A stretch of 8,352 nucleotides of DNA from positions 1-8,352 of the forward strand of contig CAMOFW010000031.1 in NCBI GenBank assembly GCA_946613765.1, written 5' to 3'. The notes below the pieces were generated by a model. It was not told where the DNA came from, did not search any database, and saw nothing but the letters and a program-made list of their open reading frames with translations. The position numbers were made by a program, and so were the translations under genes. Shown here in pieces: positions 1 to 6,206 of the stretch. Source of the stretch: an uncultured Mycoplasmatota bacterium (GTDB lineage Bacteria; Bacillota_I; Bacilli_A; RF39; UBA660). Each line of letters starts with the position of its first letter. Positions within the stretch are counted from its first letter, which is position 1.

Positions 1-3
1 TCA

Positions 4-25
4 ATCCTACTCTTAATTAATTATA
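4..25 (-). promoter_or_regulatory. Possible promoter and ribosome binding site of a gene beyond the left edge
   Basis: On the minus strand a TATAAT box (20-25) is followed by TAGGA (5-9), which resembles a Shine-Dalgarno site for a gene starting left of the window. No good -35 box is seen upstream because the preceding terminator occupies that space. In such AT-rich sequence a TATAAT match alone is weak evidence, so this is tentative. Confidence 0.25.
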
Positions 26-26
26 C

Positions 27-55
27 AAAATTAAAAAGACTATTACTAGTCTTTT
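27..55 (-). terminator. Rho-independent terminator of the TasA-like gene
   Basis: A perfect 9-bp stem (34-42 with 47-55, AAAAGACTA/TAGTCTTTT) closes a 4-base loop. In the minus direction it is followed by TTTTTAATTTT. It lies about 20 bases after the stop codon of the cysteine-rich secreted protein gene and would end that transcript. Confidence 0.75.
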
Positions 56-74
56 CATATTGTATTTATTTTTT

Positions 75-1643
75 CTACTCTGTTCGCATTGAATAACATC
101 TAGAGTTATTTGCATTCAAGGAACACATAAAATACTCAGCCTGATAAGGAGGCCAGAATATTTTTACACAATAACAGTCTCCACTTCTACTGTCACAATA
201 TTCTTCGCACTCTTGCATTGTTGAGTGCGTATTATATGGATCACCTGTCCATCCGTTTACTTCATTTGGTGAATAATAGTAATAAATTCCGTCGTCTTCT
301 AACACGCATTCATAAAAGCCACTTGAGAATTGTTCATGATTTGTATGGCATTCATACAAGCTGTCATATTTAATCTTTTTTTCAAAATGTAAGTATTGAT
401 TAGAGTAACCCCACTCGTAAATTCTTAAGCCATTATCATCATAATCTAAAATCAAATTGTCTTCAGAAATACACGCCATCCCGTAATTTTTAGAATTACA
501 TGAAAAATCTTTTTTATTTTTAATTTTATTGTACATATTTTCTTCATCATCAAAAATTTTTCTTAATCCTTGTTCACTGTGTCTATCTATCACATTAAAA
601 TCTATCCACTCATCGAAGCATATTTCATCTCCACCATTATAGAAACATACTTCACTTGTTGAATTATCACCAAAGGCATCTATCAAAACCTCTTTAATAG
701 TTCCAGATTCTTTTTTACATTCTCCATATCTAGTTTCATCATTTGGTTTTTCTAATTCTCCTGTATCTGAATTATATATATAAAAATTGTTTTTGCATTC
801 ATCTATAGTGTTAAAAGGATCACTCTTAATTTTTATCCATTTTTCTCCATTTTTTTCATAGCAGTGTGCTTCACTAAAATAATTAACTACGTCGTTATTA
901 CATTCTTCTAGTGTTTCTTCAATATTATCTTTCATTTCACCTTCAAATATATAATAATTACTCATAGTACCAAAATATCTTGTAACATCTTGTTTTAAAT
1001 AATTATAATACTTATTTCCAAAGTCATTTAAAGACGCATAATCCACATCATATTCTTTTTTATTTGAATTATAATCATATCCACCTATTCTTACATTTTG
1101 TTTTACTTTTCTTACACTATCATATATCTTTGTTAAATTAATAGTTGCTTTGAATATTTTACCTTGATTTGTATCTTGATTATAATCTTTGTTTAGAAAT
1201 GTCATTTTTAAAGTATAATTGTGAGTTTCACCAACATCAATTTGAATTCCTTCAGCTAATTTTTCATCGATTGTTGGGCACTTTGTTTGTGATACTGTTT
1301 GTCCGTCTTCACTTATTAATTCATATACTAATTCTTCTGGATTTTCAAATGTATTAATTACTCCATTAAAATAGATTCCATATACTGCCAAGACATCACC
1401 AGTGTTTTTTACTGTAAATGTTTTTTCGACATAATCACCAGGTATTAAATTATTTGCTGTTATTTGTTGACCATCTGTAAAAGTTACTTCCATATTACCA
1501 GTTGTGATAACCGTGTTCTTTGATTGATCATTTCCTAAGACACTTGCTGAAAAATAAGCATATGATGAAATAGTTACTAGTGCAACGATTAGTAACGCAA
1601 AAACTATAGCTAATATTTTAGCTTTTCTACTTTCTAATTTCAT
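75..1643 (-). CDS. Secreted TasA/camelysin-like protein with a cysteine-rich C-terminal repeat region
   Basis: This 522-residue protein starts at an ATG preceded by AAGGTAGGA (1651-1659). Residues 1-30 form a charged N-terminus (KLESRK), a hydrophobic core (about 9-28) and the segment SSYAYFSAS, as in signal peptides cleaved by SipW-type signal peptidases. Residues 30-175 fit the TasA/CalY pattern: a T-x-G-N-M-x-V strand, the motif NLIPGD (65-70), then FTVKNTGD (76-83). TasA and camelysin form matrix fibres or act as surface proteins in Bacillus. The remainder (about 180-522) is not part of the usual TasA fold and is recognised only by its layout: 16 of the protein's 17 cysteines lie between 248 and 516, in repeated Cys-pair units. 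No SipW peptidase gene is in the window. Export is well supported; fibre formation is inference. It is transcribed alone, between two terminators, and ends at TAG. Confidence 0.85.
   Translation of the reverse strand: MKLESRKAKILAIVFALLIVALVTISSYAYFSASVLGNDQSKNTVITTGNMEVTFTDGQQITANNLIPGDYVEKTFTVKNTGDVLAVYGIYFNGVINTFENPEELVYELISEDGQTVSQTKCPTIDEKLAEGIQIDVGETHNYTLKMTFLNKDYNQDTNQGKIFKATINLTKIYDSVRKVKQNVRIGGYDYNSNKKEYDVDYASLNDFGNKYYNYLKQDVTRYFGTMSNYYIFEGEMKDNIEETLEECNNDVVNYFSEAHCYEKNGEKWIKIKSDPFNTIDECKNNFYIYNSDTGELEKPNDETRYGECKKESGTIKEVLIDAFGDNSTSEVCFYNGGDEICFDEWIDFNVIDRHSEQGLRKIFDDEENMYNKIKNKKDFSCNSKNYGMACISEDNLILDYDDNGLRIYEWGYSNQYLHFEKKIKYDSLYECHTNHEQFSSGFYECVLEDDGIYYYYSPNEVNGWTGDPYNTHSTMQECEEYCDSRSGDCYCVKIFWPPYQAEYFMCSLNANNSRCYSMRTE
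96..917 (-). repeat. Degenerate Cys-pair repeats in the TasA-like protein
   Basis: Four copies of a short motif, hydroxylated residue - one or two residues - Glu - Cys, start a module: ETLEEC (ending C248), NTIDEC (C283), DSLYEC (C432) and STMQEC (C479). Each is followed 11 to 26 residues later by a second Cys (261, 309, 446, 490). Short aromatic or charged strand-like segments follow several of them, such as KWIKIKS and IYYYYSP. Two copies also share a preceding DP-aromatic-NT motif (DPFNT at 275-279, DPYNT at 468-472). The repeats are visible only at protein level and are too diverged to align as DNA. Outside the cell they could form disulfides, which is inference. Confidence 0.5.
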
Positions 1644-1667
1644 ATTTAAGTCCTACCTTCTATTAGT

Positions 1668-1676
1668 AATATATCA
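1668..1676 (-). promoter_or_regulatory. Candidate extended -10 promoter of the TasA-like gene
   Basis: The minus strand reads TGATATATT, an extended -10 element (TGn followed by TATATT), 24 bases before the ATG. The -35 position falls in the T-rich arm of the thiI terminator and scores poorly. A separate promoter is expected because a strong terminator precedes this gene. Confidence 0.4.
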
Positions 1677-1684
1677 TTAATCAT

Positions 1685-1715
1685 AAAAAAAAGAAAGATT
1701 ATCTTTCTTTTTTTT
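1685..1715 (-). terminator. Terminator of thiI
   Basis: Eight A, GAAAG, a 5-base loop, CTTTC and eight T form a 13-bp stem (1685-1697 with 1703-1715). The distal T run can pair or serve as the U-tract. The hairpin begins 5 bases after the thiI stop codon. The structure is symmetric, so it could also act on plus-strand transcripts. Confidence 0.75.
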
Positions 1716-1719
1716 AATT

Positions 1720-2901
1720 TTATAGTAAGTCAGAGTATTTATTTTCATTTTCACTTCTTATTTTTATTACTTCTTCTGATTCGATTGCACGTTTAATTAA
1801 ACCTTCAACATCTATTAGTTTTTCATATTCTTCGCATATATCTAGTTCAGGATTAATAACTGGATGTTTAGGAACAAATATAGTACAACAATCTATAAAT
1901 GGTAATATAGATATATCATAAGTATTTATTTTTTTAGAAAGTTCAATTATTTCAGTTTTATCAAAACATACTACTGGACGAAGAACAGGTATTTTAACAA
2001 CATTATTTATAACAGTCATTGATGATAATGTTTGTGAAGCTACTTGTCCTACACTCTCACCGTTAACTAGACATTTACATTTGTTTTTGTAGGCTAGTAT
2101 TTCACCTATTCTATACATCATACGTCTTAATATTGTTATTAAATAATCTCTTGGTATTTCTTTATAAATAGTTTCTTCTATTTCAGTTAAATTAATAATA
2201 TGAAGATTAATGTTGTTATTATATTTAGATAAGACTCTTGCTAGGTCTTCAACCTTCTTTTGAGCGTCCATTGATGTGTGTGGTGGTGCAGCAAAGTATA
2301 GTGCATCTAATCTAATACCTCTTTTGATTGCTAAGTAACCTGCAACTGGAGAGTCTATTCCACCAGAAAGCATTAACATACCTTTACCATTAGATCCTAC
2401 TGGATATCCACCTAGGCCTTTTATTTCATCTAAATAGATGTATGTTGAAGTTTTTCTAATTTCTACTTTAACTTCAAGTTCTGGATTATGTACATCTACA
2501 CTTAAACCATCTATGTTTTTAAGAATATGTCCCCCTAGTAATCTAGAGAATTCCATACTGTCATATTCAAAAGACTTATCACTTCTTTTAGTAGATACTT
2601 TAAATGTTTTAAATGATTTTTCTTTTAATAAAGTAATAATACTATCTTTTATTTCATCAGTATTAGTATTTACTTCATATGCTAGAATTATTCCTTGAAT
2701 ACCAGGTACATATTGTAATTTATCTAATACTGTTTCATATTCATTTGTTTCAATAAACATTCTACCTTTATCAAAATATAAAGTAAAATCTATATTATCT
2801 AAAGCAAAAGTAATATTTTCTTTTAATTTATTTAAAAATTGTTTAATATTACTTTTCTTAGTAGATAATTCTGCATATCTAATAACTATTAATTTCTTCA
2901 T
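1720..2901 (-). CDS. thiI: tRNA sulfurtransferase ThiI (4-thiouridine synthesis)
   Basis: ThiI adenylates U8 of tRNA and transfers sulfur from a cysteine desulfurase persulfide to give 4-thiouridine, a near-UV sensor; in many bacteria it also feeds thiamine thiazole synthesis. The 393 residues show the N-terminal VIRYAELSTK motif (6-15), a THUMP region (about 60-160), the PP-loop SGGIDS (179-184), the NGESVGQVASQT segment (280-291) and DCCTIF (337-342), which likely holds the catalytic cysteine. There is no rhodanese domain, as in Bacillus ThiI of about 400 residues. The ATG at 2901 is chosen because AAAGGTGAT lies just upstream; a GTG at 2910 is part of that Shine-Dalgarno site and is unlikely to be the start. 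No iscS/nifS-type partner gene is adjacent, so sulfur must come from a desulfurase encoded elsewhere. Confidence 0.95.
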   Translation of the reverse strand: MKKLIVIRYAELSTKKSNIKQFLNKLKENITFALDNIDFTLYFDKGRMFIETNEYETVLDKLQYVPGIQGIILAYEVNTNTDEIKDSIITLLKEKSFKTFKVSTKRSDKSFEYDSMEFSRLLGGHILKNIDGLSVDVHNPELEVKVEIRKTSTYIYLDEIKGLGGYPVGSNGKGMLMLSGGIDSPVAGYLAIKRGIRLDALYFAAPPHTSMDAQKKVEDLARVLSKYNNNINLHIINLTEIEETIYKEIPRDYLITILRRMMYRIGEILAYKNKCKCLVNGESVGQVASQTLSSMTVINNVVKIPVLRPVVCFDKTEIIELSKKINTYDISILPFIDCCTIFVPKHPVINPELDICEEYEKLIDVEGLIKRAIESEEVIKIRSENENKYSDLL

Positions 2902-2928
2902 ATATATCACCTTTTTTAAATCTTTAAT

Positions 2929-2937
2929 ATTTTAGCA
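2929..2937 (-). promoter_or_regulatory. Candidate extended -10 promoter of thiI
   Basis: The minus strand reads TGCTAAAAT, an extended -10 element, about 28 bases before the thiI ATG. The -35 position reads roughly TTTTAA within the T-tract of the upstream terminator, a weak match. The extended TG could compensate. Confidence 0.45.
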
Positions 2938-2956
2938 TATATTATTATTTTTTAAA

Positions 2957-2981
2957 AGAAAAAAAACGTGTATAACACGTT
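2957..2981 (-). terminator. Terminator of the DUF1292/acidic protein operon
   Basis: A 7-bp stem AACGTGT/ACACGTT (2965-2971 with 2975-2981) has a 3-base loop and is followed in the minus direction by a long T-rich tract. It lies 6 bases after the stop codon of the acidic coiled-coil gene. Confidence 0.75.
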
Positions 2982-2987
2982 CTATAA

Positions 2988-4061
2988 TTATCTTGCTAGA
3001 TGTTCTCCTAAAACTTCAGGCATAACTATTAGATTATCATCCCAACTTTGCTTCATGTTTTGTGGCATTGAAGTTAAGTCAGCTTCATTGTTTGATGATA
3101 GTTTAGAATTAATAGTTTTAACTCTTTCAACAAATGTTTTATTTGCTTTTATATTTTCATAAGTATATTTTGTTGTATTTTCAATATCTTGTGGAACTTC
3201 TTCAGCAGCTTGATTTGGTTGTTCAATACTTTCTTGTGCTACAACTTGTTGTGCTTCACTTGGAGTAATGTCCTGTGCGCCTTCAACAGTTGGAACTTCA
3301 TCAGTTAAAGTTTCTTCTTCAGTCACTTCAGTAATATCTCCTCTTGAAAGATCTAATTGTTCTTGTTCTTCAAGTTTTTCTTCTGCTTCTTCAAGTTCAG
3401 ATTTTTTATCTTCTTCTTCCTCTTCTTCATTAATACCATTAATAACTAGTTTATCACCTTTGTTTTTAATGTATGTTGTAGCATTAGATAAGATTAAGTC
3501 GTCAACTTGACCTCTTTCGATTACTTTAACTCCCTGATTGATATCCATTGTATCAGGTATTACAAGTTGTTGTTCTTCTACTTCTTCTTGAACTGGTTCT
3601 AGTTCTTCAAGTGTTTCATGAACTTCTTCTTTATTTTCTTCAACTACTGGAGTTTGAATTTGTTCTTCAACCTCTTCTTTATCTGGAAGTGGTGCAATTT
3701 TTATTTCATCATCACTTTCATCTAAGATTGGTCTAGATATTTCTTCTAATGCTTGTTTTTCAACTTTAGTTGCTGTTTGAATTAGATTTCTTGATAATAA
3801 ATCCTTTATATCTTGTAATAATTCATTTTGATTATTAATTTTTTCAGTTAACGTTTCAATTTTTTGATCTCTTAATTTATTACTATCTAATAGTTCGGTT
3901 GTCATTAAATTAATGTGATCTTCAATTTGGCGAACTAAAATCAAACTTGTTAAATTATCAATTTTATCATTTATCTCTGCTAATGGATCATTGTTTTTTT
4001 CATGAGCCAATGGAGATTTTAATTTTTTTTCTTCGTTTAGTTTCTTTTCTTCTATTGCCAT
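2988..4061 (-). CDS. Acidic coiled-coil protein of unknown function
   Basis: I do not recognise a family for this 357-residue protein. Residues 1-20 are Lys/Glu-rich with no signal peptide or membrane segment, so it is probably cytoplasmic. Residues about 26-110 carry spaced Leu/Ile in a mostly helical, charged sequence (for example IETLTEKINNQNELLQDIKD), consistent with a coiled coil. Residues about 110-295 are a low-complexity Glu/Gln/Pro/Val-rich linker with a run of six Glu (212-217). Residues 296-357 are more balanced, contain the only Trp (340) and no Cys occurs anywhere; this tail may be the folded or binding part. The ATG follows GGGAGG, which overlaps the TAG stop of the DUF1292 gene 14 bases upstream, so the two are co-transcribed and probably translationally linked. 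Long acidic linkers of this type are common in scaffold proteins, but any role here is inference. Confidence 0.8.
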   Translation of the reverse strand: MAIEEKKLNEEKKLKSPLAHEKNNDPLAEINDKIDNLTSLILVRQIEDHINLMTTELLDSNKLRDQKIETLTEKINNQNELLQDIKDLLSRNLIQTATKVEKQALEEISRPILDESDDEIKIAPLPDKEEVEEQIQTPVVEENKEEVHETLEELEPVQEEVEEQQLVIPDTMDINQGVKVIERGQVDDLILSNATTYIKNKGDKLVINGINEEEEEEDKKSELEEAEEKLEEQEQLDLSRGDITEVTEEETLTDEVPTVEGAQDITPSEAQQVVAQESIEQPNQAAEEVPQDIENTTKYTYENIKANKTFVERVKTINSKLSSNNEADLTSMPQNMKQSWDDNLIVMPEVLGEHLAR

Positions 4062-4075
4062 AATTAAAAACCTCC

Positions 4076-4333
4076 CTAAGCTATACTTTTTATTTTTTCA
4101 AATACTTCTTGCACTAATTCCATTTCTTTAGGATCAGTTACAGGATATAATTTCATTGTTGAAATATTAGGATCATATGAACTAACCATAATTATTTCAT
4201 TACCATCATTATCTTTTTGATGTTCTGAATAAGCTATATATCCTTTGTTTGTTTGAGGACAAGTAAAAGAATAATATACGTCGTATATTTTTTCTTGGCC
4301 ATCGATTGTAATTGTTAATTTATCTTGATTCAT
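4076..4333 (-). CDS. DUF1292 family small protein (YrzB-like)
   Basis: The 85 residues match the layout of DUF1292 proteins, small soluble proteins widespread in Bacillota whose function is unknown to me. Features are an N-terminal strand of the form ITIDGQEKIYDVYYSF, then TNKGYIAYSEH, an acidic turn (DNDGNE), the strand IIMVSSYDP and a C-terminal helix ending in VQEVFEKIKS. The family is usually about 80-95 residues, so the gene is full length. The ATG is preceded by GAGAGGGA. It is first in a two-gene operon with the acidic coiled-coil protein and has its own promoter, divergent from the tRNA gene. In Bacillus the family member sits near ruvX/ReoM-type genes; that context is absent here. 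Confidence 0.75.
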   Translation of the reverse strand: MNQDKLTITIDGQEKIYDVYYSFTCPQTNKGYIAYSEHQKDNDGNEIIMVSSYDPNISTMKLYPVTDPKEMELVQEVFEKIKSIA

Positions 4334-4357
4334 ACTTATCCCTCTCTACCTTATATA

Positions 4358-4386
4358 ATTTTAACATAATGCTTATAATTATTCAA
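4358..4386 (-). promoter_or_regulatory. Promoter of the DUF1292 operon
   Basis: On the minus strand TTGAAT (-35, 4381-4386) and TAAAAT (-10, 4358-4363) are separated by 17 bases, and a TGT triplet just before the -10 makes it an extended -10 element. The predicted start of transcription leaves a leader of about 15-20 bases before the ATG at 4333. Confidence 0.65.
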
Positions 4387-4408
4387 TTAATTTTTTTTAT
4401 AAAAGTTG

Positions 4409-4438
4409 TTGACATTGTCAATAAATATAGTATATAAT
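4409..4438 (+). promoter_or_regulatory. Strong promoter of the tRNA-Asn gene, with a palindrome over the -35
   Basis: A consensus TTGACA (4409-4414) and TATAAT (4433-4438) are separated by 18 bases, and the tRNA begins 22 bases later. The -35 box is one arm of a perfect 13-base inverted repeat, TTGACA-T-TGTCAA (4409-4421). This could be chance or a protein binding site. Confidence 0.8.
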
Positions 4439-4460
4439 TAAGAAGTACTGAAAAAGAAAT

Positions 4461-4536
4461 GCCCGATTAGCTCAGTTGGTAGAGCGCACGGCTGTTAACC
4501 GTTAGGTCGCAGGTCCGAGTCCTGCATCGGGCGCCA
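4461..4536 (+). tRNA. tRNA-Asn (anticodon GTT)
   Basis: The 76-base gene folds as a full cloverleaf: acceptor GCCCGAT pairs with ATCGGGC, D-stem GCTC/GAGC, anticodon loop CTGTTAA with anticodon GTT, T-stem GCAGG/CCTGC, discriminator G and an encoded CCA (4534-4536). Two positions are odd. The first pair of the anticodon stem (27-43) is a C-U mismatch, and the T-loop reads TCCGAGT, giving C at position 55 where U (made into pseudouridine) is nearly invariant. It has its own promoter and terminator and is the only plus-strand gene here. Confidence 0.95.
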
Positions 4537-4548
4537 TTTTGGTATATT

Positions 4549-4574
4549 AAGAGAGATTTATATCTCTCTTTTTT
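4549..4574 (+). terminator. Terminator of the tRNA-Asn gene
   Basis: A 9-bp stem AAGAGAGAT/ATCTCTCTT (4549-4557 with 4562-4570) has a 4-base loop and runs into six T (4569-4574). It starts 13 bases after the tRNA CCA end. Confidence 0.85.
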
Positions 4575-4579
4575 CATTA

Positions 4580-4610
4580 ATAAAAATAAGACTAGTTTTC
4601 TAGTCTTATT
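4580..4610 (-). terminator. Terminator of the cationic-tail membrane protein gene, containing its stop codon
   Basis: An 11-bp perfect stem (4585-4595 with 4600-4610) and a 4-base loop are followed in the minus direction by TTTTTATT. The TAA stop of the gene (4606-4608) lies inside the first arm. It converges on the tRNA terminator only about 10 bases away. Confidence 0.8.
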
Positions 4611-5895
4611 TACTTTTAATTAATTCCATTACTAATTTATTATTATTAGATACAATATAGATTAGATATCCATCATATTCTTCAAAGTATCTATTTTTTA
4701 TTAGTTCTAGATTATCACTATCATCTTTCCATTTATCTTCTAATGATTTATAGTAATCATTCATTAAAGACATTATTTTATTTTTAGCATGTAAGCTTGA
4801 TGGTTTAATAATAGCATAACCTGTTGTATCTGATTTTAATCTAGCTACTTTAATTACCGCTTCAGTATATAGATTACTTGGTATTTTAAGTGTTGATGAA
4901 ATATCATCTTTTTTAAGATCTAATAATAAATCAAATACATTAATAGTTGATTGCATTATCTTACTCTTAACTAAAGTATCACTTTCTTTTGATTTAGATT
5001 TAATATATATTATATATCCATCATAATCAAATGGTGTTACACTTATTTTATTCTCTTTTAAGAATGCATTTATAGAACTAATAACATTATCATAATTATT
5101 ATTAGTTGGTTTTATAATAAATAATAATTGTTTTTTAGATTCATTATATTTAATTACAAAATCATCTACATAGTCACTATTAAGTTTAAATACTGAGTCA
5201 AAATCATATCTATCATAATTTTTCATTGAATTAAAATAGTTTTGATTATTCACTATATCATCTATATTATCTAAGTTAAGTGATAAAGTTTTTAATGTAT
5301 CTATATCTTCTTGAACAGATGTTAAATCTATTTTTACACCTGGTTCTTGATAAAAGTATACTGCAATTGGAATAACAATCATAAATAGAAGTAAAAATAA
5401 TGAAACTATTAAATATTTTTTAGGTATAACACTTGTAATACCATATATTTTAATCTTTCTTTTTAGTCTATTTATTTTTTGTAAGAATGGATGAGACTTA
5501 ATTAATGTAATTAAGTTTTCTTTATTCTTTCTTTTTCCTTTGATTTGTTTTTGGGCAGTTTTAACACCAGTAAATTTTTCTTCTTTAACTACTTTATTAG
5601 CAACATTTTTATTTTTAGATATTTCCCTTGTTTGTGCTTTTTTCTTTGGTAGTTCTGTTTCAACTTTAACAGCATCTATTTTTTTTGTTATCTCTGTTTC
5701 AACTAAAGCTTGTTCTATACTTGCAGTACTCTTCTTAGCTTTAGGTGTATTAGTTTTCTTTTTAGTTGTAGTACTCTTTTTAGTTGATGAAACACCACTA
5801 GTTTTAGTAGTAGTTTTCTTTCTTGTCGTACTACTCTTTCTTGTGGTAGTACTTTTTCTTTTAGATGTACTCTTTTTCTTTTTAGTATTTGCCAT
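4606..5895 (-). CDS. Membrane protein with histone-H1-like cationic tail and duplicated outer domain (DUF4358-like)
   Basis: This 429-residue protein has no name I recognise. Residues 1-60 are a Lys/Ser/Thr/Arg tail with repeats such as KSTTTRK and STKKSTTTKKK, resembling histone H1 tails. A charged region follows, with a very basic stretch (KGKRKNKEN near 119-127, RLKRKIKIYG near 143-152). One transmembrane segment spans about 161-182. By the positive-inside rule the tail is cytoplasmic and the remaining ~245 residues lie outside. That part holds two related modules: 236-301 and 336-416. Both share an N-terminal VIK strand, IIKP, and YDGY-(I/L)-IYI near the end. The second has the LIKNRYFEEYDGYLIYIVS layout seen in DUF4358 proteins, a tentative match. 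ATG 5895 is preferred; it lies 11 bases after GAGG, while an in-frame TTG at 5901 is only 5 bases from it and would add two residues. It is transcribed alone from its own promoter. Confidence 0.8.
   Translation of the reverse strand: MANTKKKKSTSKRKSTTTRKSSTTRKKTTTKTSGVSSTKKSTTTKKKTNTPKAKKSTASIEQALVETEITKKIDAVKVETELPKKKAQTREISKNKNVANKVVKEEKFTGVKTAQKQIKGKRKNKENLITLIKSHPFLQKINRLKRKIKIYGITSVIPKKYLIVSLFLLLFMIVIPIAVYFYQEPGVKIDLTSVQEDIDTLKTLSLNLDNIDDIVNNQNYFNSMKNYDRYDFDSVFKLNSDYVDDFVIKYNESKKQLLFIIKPTNNNYDNVISSINAFLKENKISVTPFDYDGYIIYIKSKSKESDTLVKSKIMQSTINVFDLLLDLKKDDISSTLKIPSNLYTEAVIKVARLKSDTTGYAIIKPSSLHAKNKIMSLMNDYYKSLEDKWKDDSDNLELIKNRYFEEYDGYLIYIVSNNNKLVMELIKSK
4648..4890 (-). repeat. Outer domain copy 2 (DUF4358-like)
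   Basis: This segment encodes the second outer module. It begins LKIPSNLY, continues with AVIK and YAIIKP, has a helical middle, and ends FEEYDGYLIYIVS. It aligns in order with copy 1, including FKLNSDY to LKIPSNLY, and carries the longer helical insert. The duplication is visible at protein level only. Confidence 0.6.
4993..5190 (-). repeat. Outer domain copy 1
   Basis: This segment encodes the first outer module. It begins FKLNSDYVDDFVIK, continues with LLFIIKP, and ends FDYDGYIIYIKS. It is shorter than copy 2, lacking most of the segment around the WKDD of that copy. Confidence 0.55.
5731..5883 (-). repeat. Low-complexity Lys/Ser/Thr/Arg tail region
   Basis: About 50 codons encode short degenerate repeats of S-T-T-T-R/K-K type. 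The DNA shows recurring AGTAC(T)-like and AAG-rich words, which would favour slippage and length change between strains. It forms the N-terminal tail of the membrane protein. Confidence 0.7.
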
Positions 5896-5929
5896 ATACA
5901 AATTAGCCTCTTTTCATCGAACAGGTTAT

Positions 5930-5958
5930 ATTTTATTATAAAATCTATTTTCTTGCAA
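5930..5958 (-). promoter_or_regulatory. Promoter of the cationic-tail membrane protein gene
   Basis: On the minus strand TTGCAA (-35, 5953-5958) and TAAAAT (-10, 5930-5935) have a 17-base spacer. The -35 begins 5 bases after the stem of the preceding terminator, so the two elements are packed back to back. Confidence 0.6.
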
Positions 5959-5961
5959 GTT

Positions 5962-5997
5962 AAAAACTATTATTTATTGAAGTTTAAATAATAGTTT
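5962..5997 (-). terminator. Terminator overlapping the 3' end of the small acidic protein gene
   Basis: A 13-bp stem (5985-5997 with 5964-5976) and 8-base loop end in TTTTT. The upstream arm and loop are the last codons of the 78-residue protein (residues NYYLNFN), and the stop codon TAA (5970-5972) lies in the second arm. A ribosome finishing the gene would cover the hairpin. Confidence 0.7.
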
Positions 5998-6206
5998 CGT
6001 TCTTGTAGTGTATTTGCAATGTAATCTAATTCTTCTTCTTCATCACTATCTAAGTCTTCATTATCTAGTATATTATCTATTGCATATAATAATTCATTTA
6101 AAGTCTTATAGTTATCAACATCAATTCCATAATATTTTAATGTTTCTTTATCCTTTTGACTTATAAGTAAATTATTTTTAGTTTTAATTAAGAATTCTTC
6201 TTCCAT
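5970..6206 (-). CDS. Small acidic protein coupled to the glycosyltransferase
   Basis: This 78-residue protein has no signal peptide or membrane segment and no family I can name. The first half mixes Lys with Leu/Ile (LLISQKDKETLKYYGID), then comes a helix-like YKTLNELLYAIDNIL, a run of acids (DLDSDEEEELDYI, about 55-67) and a polar C-terminus rich in Asn and Tyr. Its ATG overlaps the TAA of the upstream glycosyltransferase by one base (TAATG), so it is likely translated by the same ribosomes; a weak GGAAG lies about 9 bases upstream. Tight coupling suggests a role connected with the enzyme, but this is inference. The 3' end is embedded in the terminator hairpin. Confidence 0.75.
   Translation of the reverse strand: MEEEFLIKTKNNLLISQKDKETLKYYGIDVDNYKTLNELLYAIDNILDNEDLDSDEEEELDYIANTLQERNYYLNFNK

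Noticed and set aside
1169..1357. Plus-strand open frame of 62 codons
   Set aside because: It lies antisense within the TasA-like gene, has no Shine-Dalgarno site and gives a Leu/Phe/His-rich product typical of a shadow frame.
3268..3736. Two plus-strand open frames rich in Ser or Leu/Val
   Set aside because: They are the complement of the Glu/Gln-rich linker codons of the acidic protein; their low complexity mirrors that linker.
4461..4580. tRNA 3' end as an integration site of a mobile element
   Set aside because: There is no direct repeat of the tRNA end, no integrase gene and no composition change nearby; the tRNA is followed at once by its own terminator.
5731..5883. Repeat-rich segment considered as a CRISPR array
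   Set aside because: The repeats are short, unequal, in frame and encode the cationic tail; there are no spacers of regular length.
5540..5941. Plus-strand open frame of 133 codons that looks like a membrane protein
   Set aside because: It is the complement of the Lys/Ser/Thr-rich tail. The Leu/Val/Phe runs arise from reading those codons backwards, and the minus-strand gene has a promoter, Shine-Dalgarno site and terminator.
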